From: Alphaproteobacteria bacterium
GTDB taxonomy: Bacteria; Pseudomonadota; Alphaproteobacteria; Rhizobiales; Aestuariivirgaceae
NCBI GenBank assembly: GCA_024639035.1
Contig: JAHEJE010000102.1
Location: 1 to 9,296 of the forward strand
Length of the DNA stretch: 9,296 nt
Direction: 5' to 3'
The translations under genes were made by a program, and so were the position numbers. The notes below the pieces were generated by a model. That model made no database searches and had not been told where the DNA came from. It saw only the letters and a list, made by a program, of their open reading frames with translations. Shown here one piece after another: positions 6,382 to 9,296 of this stretch (the first letter of the stretch is position 1; each line of letters begins with the position of its first letter).

Positions 6382-6387
6382 TATAGT
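6382..6387 (+). promoter_or_regulatory. Possible -10 box for the quinone reductase gene
   Basis: TATAGT matches the -10 consensus at five of six positions and lies between the terminator and the ATG at 6434, where a new promoter is needed. No good -35 box was found 16-18 bases upstream, so an activator-dependent promoter or a chance match are both possible. Confidence 0.3.
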
Positions 6388-6433
6388 GTGAACCCGCAAG
6401 TGACCGTACCGAGCACAATGAGGACAAGCTGAG

Positions 6434-7444
6434 ATGACCAGGGCCCGTGCCATCGTGATGACCGCCGTCGGCGGTCCTGAGGTTCTCGAGCAACGTGACA
6501 TCGAACTGGCATGGCCGGGCAGCGGCCACGATGTTCTCGTCAAGTTGCATGCCGCCGGTATCAACCCGGCCGACACCTTCTTTCGCGCCCTCGGCACCTA
6601 TGTCGAGGGTCCCGGCCCGATCGTCCTGGGCCATGATGGCGCCGGCGTCGTCGAGGCGGTGGGTGACAAGGTGAGCAGTGTCAAGCCGGGCGACCGGGTA
6701 TGCTTTTGCAATGGCGGCATCGGTGGTACGCCCGGCACCTATTGCGAAGCCGCCGTCGTGCCGGCGAGCCAACTCGTACATATCCCGGATGATGTCGACT
6801 TTCGCACCGCCGCCGCCTTCCCGCTGGTCGCCATCACGGCCTGGGAGGCGCTGTGCGAGCGCGCCGGCCTGAGCCGGGACGAAACCGCTCTGATCCACGG
6901 CGGCGCCGGCGGCACCGGTCAGATGGCCATCCAGATCGCCCGCCTGCAGGGCGCACGTATCGCCGCGACCGTGAGCAGCGATGCCAAGGCGGAACTGGTC
7001 ACGGACCTCGGCGCCGAACGCGCCATCGTCTATACTCGCGAGGATTTCGCAGAGGCGGTGACCGAGTGGACGCAGGCCGGGGGCGTCGACGTGGCGCTCG
7101 ACAATGTCGGCCCTGAGGTCATGCAGAAAACCTTCGCCGCCATGGCGCCCTATGGCCGCATCGTCACCTTGATGGGCACACCGGACGACGACACCGACCT
7201 CAACGCCTACAACCGCAACCTGACGATCCACAACGTGATGATGCTGACCCCCATGTGGTTCGGCCTCGAAGGTCACCTGAAGCGCCAGGCCGGCATCGTC
7301 CGACAGCTGATCCCCCATCTCGCCGGTGGCGAAATCAAAACCTCGATCGCTGCCTGCTACCCGCTCGCAAAAGCCGCCGACGCCCATCGCCACCTCGAAG
7401 CGGGCAGCATGTCCGGCAAGATCGTCCTCGATATCGCGGATTGA
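6434..7444 (+). CDS. NADPH:quinone reductase-like MDR family oxidoreductase
   Basis: A 336-residue cytoplasmic enzyme of the medium-chain dehydrogenase/reductase family, quinone reductase branch, which uses NAD(P)H to reduce quinones, enals or related carbonyls. The N-terminal GroES-like catalytic domain shows AAGINPADTFFR (40-51), with Asn where zinc alcohol dehydrogenases have Cys, and PIVLGHDGAGVVEAVGDKV (62-80). The Rossmann domain has IHGGAGGTGQMAIQIARLQG (154-173). The four-cysteine structural zinc lobe is absent, so this is a zinc-free member. The C-terminal LEAGSMSGKIVLDI is typical. ATG 6434 has AGGA at 6421-6424, a little distant. A terminator separates it from the dehydrogenase operon, so it is probably its own unit. 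Substrate not determined. Confidence 0.9.
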   Translation: MTRARAIVMTAVGGPEVLEQRDIELAWPGSGHDVLVKLHAAGINPADTFFRALGTYVEGPGPIVLGHDGAGVVEAVGDKVSSVKPGDRVCFCNGGIGGTPGTYCEAAVVPASQLVHIPDDVDFRTAAAFPLVAITAWEALCERAGLSRDETALIHGGAGGTGQMAIQIARLQGARIAATVSSDAKAELVTDLGAERAIVYTREDFAEAVTEWTQAGGVDVALDNVGPEVMQKTFAAMAPYGRIVTLMGTPDDDTDLNAYNRNLTIHNVMMLTPMWFGLEGHLKRQAGIVRQLIPHLAGGEIKTSIAACYPLAKAADAHRHLEAGSMSGKIVLDIAD

Positions 7445-7486
7445 GAATTGCCTTGATTGACGGCGTAGGACGAGCGTCCCGGAACA

Positions 7487-8152
7487 TCATTCCAAGCTGG
7501 CGATCAGCGGCCACACCTCGTCGAAGTGATCCACCACGTGATCCGGATCGAATGCCGAGACAGGCTCGTCGGTGTAACCGAAACTGACCGCGATCACCGG
7601 CGCGCCGGCCGCCTTGGCGGTGGCGATGTCGGTGGCGCTGTCGCCGATCATGATCGATGCCCCGCGATTGCCGCCGGCCCGCCTGACCGCCTCGTGGTAG
7701 GGCGCCGGATCGGGCTTGGCGATGCCGATGGTATCCGGACCGATGATGGCGCCGAAGTAGTGGGAGAGGTTTAGTTCCTCGATCAGCCGTACCGAAAGCA
7801 CCTCCAGCTTGTTGGTGCAGATCGCCATGCCCAAGCCATGTGACTTGCAGCGCTCAAGCAGCCCCGGCACACCGGGGTAGGGCGCACTGCTGACCGCGAT
7901 GTTTGCGGTGTAGTGATCGATGAAGTCCTGATAAAGCGGCTCAAGATGCGCCTCCTCGAGCGCGTCGCCGGTTGCCTCGAACCCGCGCACGATCAGTTTG
8001 CGCGCACCCTGGCCGACCATCTCGCGCACCTCATCGAGCGACACCGCCCGCCGTCCGTGCGCCGTCAGGATGGCATTGGTCGCCGCCGTCAAGTCGGGTG
8101 CCGTATCGACCAGCGTACCGTCGAGATCGAAGACCACTGTTTTACGAGGCAT
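7487..8152 (-). CDS. gph: HAD hydrolase, phosphoglycolate phosphatase type
   Basis: A 221-residue cytoplasmic phosphatase of the haloacid dehalogenase superfamily; Gph enzymes remove phosphate from 2-phosphoglycolate, a by-product of DNA repair and, in autotrophs, of RuBisCO. All four HAD motifs are present: I, VFDLDGTLVD with nucleophile D9 and acid D11; II, ICTNK with T113; III, K146 in IAKPDP; IV, MIGDSATDI with D171 and D175. The cap lies between motifs I and II (about 16-90), as in Gph. Length fits the family. A purine-rich AGGA sits a few bases before the ATG (complement of 8150-8152). It converges with the quinone reductase gene; the 42-base gap has only weak hairpins and no T-run, so no clear terminator was seen. 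Related HAD enzymes such as pyrophosphatase PpaX-like or beta-phosphoglucomutase-like cannot be ruled out. Confidence 0.87.
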   Translation of the reverse strand: MPRKTVVFDLDGTLVDTAPDLTAATNAILTAHGRRAVSLDEVREMVGQGARKLIVRGFEATGDALEEAHLEPLYQDFIDHYTANIAVSSAPYPGVPGLLERCKSHGLGMAICTNKLEVLSVRLIEELNLSHYFGAIIGPDTIGIAKPDPAPYHEAVRRAGGNRGASIMIGDSATDIATAKAAGAPVIAVSFGYTDEPVSAFDPDHVVDHFDEVWPLIASLE

Positions 8153-8460
8153 GAGTCCTGTTCTCCGTGCGACGGCCGGCCAGTCGCCTCAACATGGTTT
8201 GCAGCAAAGAATTGAATCGCCATGTGAACGGCTTGAAGCTCTTTCTAAAGCCCTTGGCCCGATATGTCATGCCCTTGAATCAGGATGTTAGAAGTGCCGC
8301 ATGAAGCTGTGAACCGCGCGCCGTAAGTGATTCTGACGACTCGAAAAAACCACCCTTCCTCAGGTTGCACGTTATTAATCCACCACTGCACAAACGTGCT
8401 TTGTTTGCGGCTTGGCGATGTGCTAAGACCCGGCCAATCTTTACATGGAGGTGCACAATC
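8153..8460. other. Intergenic region between divergent gph and SSADH genes
   Basis: A 308-base region holding the control sequences of two divergent genes. I see no convincing coding frame; short open frames here have no ribosome site and run into neighbouring genes. Next to the phosphatase start there is a short hairpin (GCGAC at 8169-8173 with GTCGC at 8183-8187). The stretch around 8370-8410 is more AT-rich than its surroundings. The only promoter I can propose is the one at 8401-8429. No tRNA or small RNA gene was recognised. Confidence 0.6.
8401..8429 (+). promoter_or_regulatory. Possible extended -10 promoter for the SSADH gene
   Basis: TTGTTT (8401-8406) and TAAGAC (8424-8429) are 17 bases apart, and the second is preceded by TGC, the extended -10 element. 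Each hexamer matches only three of six consensus positions. A transcript would start near 8436, giving a short leader of about 25 bases that includes GGAGGT at 8447-8452. Confidence 0.3.
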
Positions 8461-9296
8461 ATGGACGTTGCGAAGTCTCAATCTCTGCGCGACATCATCA
8501 AGGACAATTCGCTCCTGCGCGAGGAGTGCTACATCAACGGCAAATGGGTCGGCAGCGACGACAAGATCGAGGTGACCAATCCGGCCACCGGCGACGTCAT
8601 CGCCACCGTGCCGAAGCTCGGTCAGGCCGAAACCGCCGATGCCATCGCTGCTGCCGAAGCGGCGATGAAGGGCTGGGCCGCCAAGACCGCCAAGGAGCGC
8701 TCCAACATCATGCGCGCCTGGTACAACCTGATCATGGAAAACGCCGAAGACCTGGCCCAGATCATGACCGCCGAGCAGGGCAAGCCCCTGGCCGAATCGC
8801 GCGGCGAGATCGGCTACGGCGCCTCGTTCATCGAGTTCTTCGCCGAGGAGGCCAAGCGCATAAACGGCGAGACCATCCCGAGCCACAAGGCCGATGCCCG
8901 CATCGTCGTTATCCGCCAACCGGTCGGCGTCTGCGCTGCCATCACGCCGTGGAACTTTCCCAATGCGATGATCACCCGCAAGGCCGGACCGGCTTTGGCG
9001 GCGGGGTGCTCGATCGTCATCAAGCCGGCGTCGGAAACCCCGCTGTCGGCGCTGGCCCTGTGCGAGCTGGCCGAGCGTGCCGGTATCCCGGCGGGCGTCG
9101 TCAACGTCGTCACCGGCAAGGCGTCCGAGATCGGCGGCGAGATGACCTCGAACCCGACCATCCGTATGCTGACCTTCACCGGTTCGACCGAGATCGGCAA
9201 GATCCTCATGGAGCAGTGCGCCGCGACCGTGAAGAAGGTCGGCATGGAACTTGGCGGCAACGCCCCGTTCATCGTGTTCAACGATGCCGACCTCGA
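8461..9296 (+). CDS. gabD: Succinate-semialdehyde dehydrogenase (3' partial)
   Basis: The first 278 residues of an aldehyde dehydrogenase that oxidises succinate semialdehyde to succinate, feeding GABA and related carbon into the TCA cycle. The frame runs off the right edge. Family landmarks are present: YINGKWVGS (24-32), ITPWNFPNAM (161-170, N165 in the oxyanion hole), IKPASETPLSALAL (187-200) with K188, the cofactor loop FTGSTEIGK (239-247), and the general base E263 in MELGGNAPF. The catalytic Cys, expected about 35 residues later, is outside the window. Lys and Ser in KPASETP are the pattern I associate with NADP use in GabD enzymes. The ATG at 8461 follows GGAGGT (8447-8452) by eight bases. 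No GABA transaminase (gabT) gene is in view; it could lie downstream. A related aldehyde dehydrogenase such as glutarate-semialdehyde dehydrogenase is possible. Confidence 0.9.
   Translation, partial: MDVAKSQSLRDIIKDNSLLREECYINGKWVGSDDKIEVTNPATGDVIATVPKLGQAETADAIAAAEAAMKGWAAKTAKERSNIMRAWYNLIMENAEDLAQIMTAEQGKPLAESRGEIGYGASFIEFFAEEAKRINGETIPSHKADARIVVIRQPVGVCAAITPWNFPNAMITRKAGPALAAGCSIVIKPASETPLSALALCELAERAGIPAGVVNVVTGKASEIGGEMTSNPTIRMLTFTGSTEIGKILMEQCAATVKKVGMELGGNAPFIVFNDADL

Noticed and set aside
6278..7393. A 371-codon minus-strand frame opposite the quinone reductase gene
   Set aside because: The plus-strand gene has complete MDR motifs; the antisense product has shadow-type composition, crosses the terminator and has no known motif.
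7445..7486. Possible bidirectional terminator between the convergent quinone reductase and phosphatase genes
   Set aside because: Only four- to five-pair hairpins (around GGACGAGCGTCC) are present, with tiny loops and no T-run on either strand.
8245..8919. A 224-codon minus-strand frame over the SSADH start and the intergenic region
   Set aside because: It lies opposite well-conserved aldehyde dehydrogenase sequence, has no recognisable domain and would cover the control region of SSADH.
1..9296. CRISPR array, tRNA, rRNA, insertion sequence or phage gene
   Set aside because: No regularly spaced repeats, cloverleaf sequences, transposase or integrase motifs or terminal repeats were recognised on either strand.

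Overview
The window looks like ordinary chromosome from a GC-rich alphaproteobacterium, probably Rhodospirillales or Rhizobiales-like. This is inferred from the strong G/C third-position bias, clear GGAGG-type ribosome sites, a small ribbon-helix-helix protein of the 'MCQIF' type common in that class, and a TAXI-type TRAP permease. No insertion sequence, phage gene, CRISPR array, tRNA or rRNA was seen.

Layout. (1) 2-1762: the 3' part of a fused TRAP transporter permease, entering from the left edge. (2) 1780-3032: a good candidate promoter, a DUF4242 protein of 93 residues, and a class I SAM-dependent methyltransferase starting at GTG; the two genes probably form one unit. (3) 3046-3506: a perfect 11-bp inverted repeat overlapping a possible promoter, then a 104-residue ribbon-helix-helix protein. 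(4) 3672-6265: a likely operon of a glyoxalase I-like VOC protein, a Tat-exported small subunit, and an FAD-dependent GMC dehydrogenase with an iron-sulfur cysteine motif, closed by a strong intrinsic terminator at 6293-6318. (5) 6434-7444: a zinc-free NADPH:quinone reductase-type MDR enzyme. (6) 7487-8152, minus strand: a phosphoglycolate phosphatase-type HAD hydrolase, convergent with the previous gene. (7) 8153-8460: a 308-base intergenic region between divergent genes. (8) 8461 to the right edge: the N-terminal part of a succinate-semialdehyde dehydrogenase.

The theme is oxidation of small organic molecules: uptake of an organic acid (TRAP), periplasmic flavoprotein oxidation (Tat small subunit plus GMC large subunit), and handling of aldehydes and 2-oxoaldehydes (VOC, quinone reductase, SSADH). 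Only the small-subunit/GMC pair is firmly a complex; wider links are inference. The most notable point is that this dehydrogenase has the iron-sulfur motif of the cytochrome-linked sugar dehydrogenases but no cytochrome c gene beside it: a terminator and an unrelated gene follow. I found no strong sign of a wholly new system. The DUF4242-methyltransferase pair and the inverted repeat at 3046-3086 are the least explained parts.
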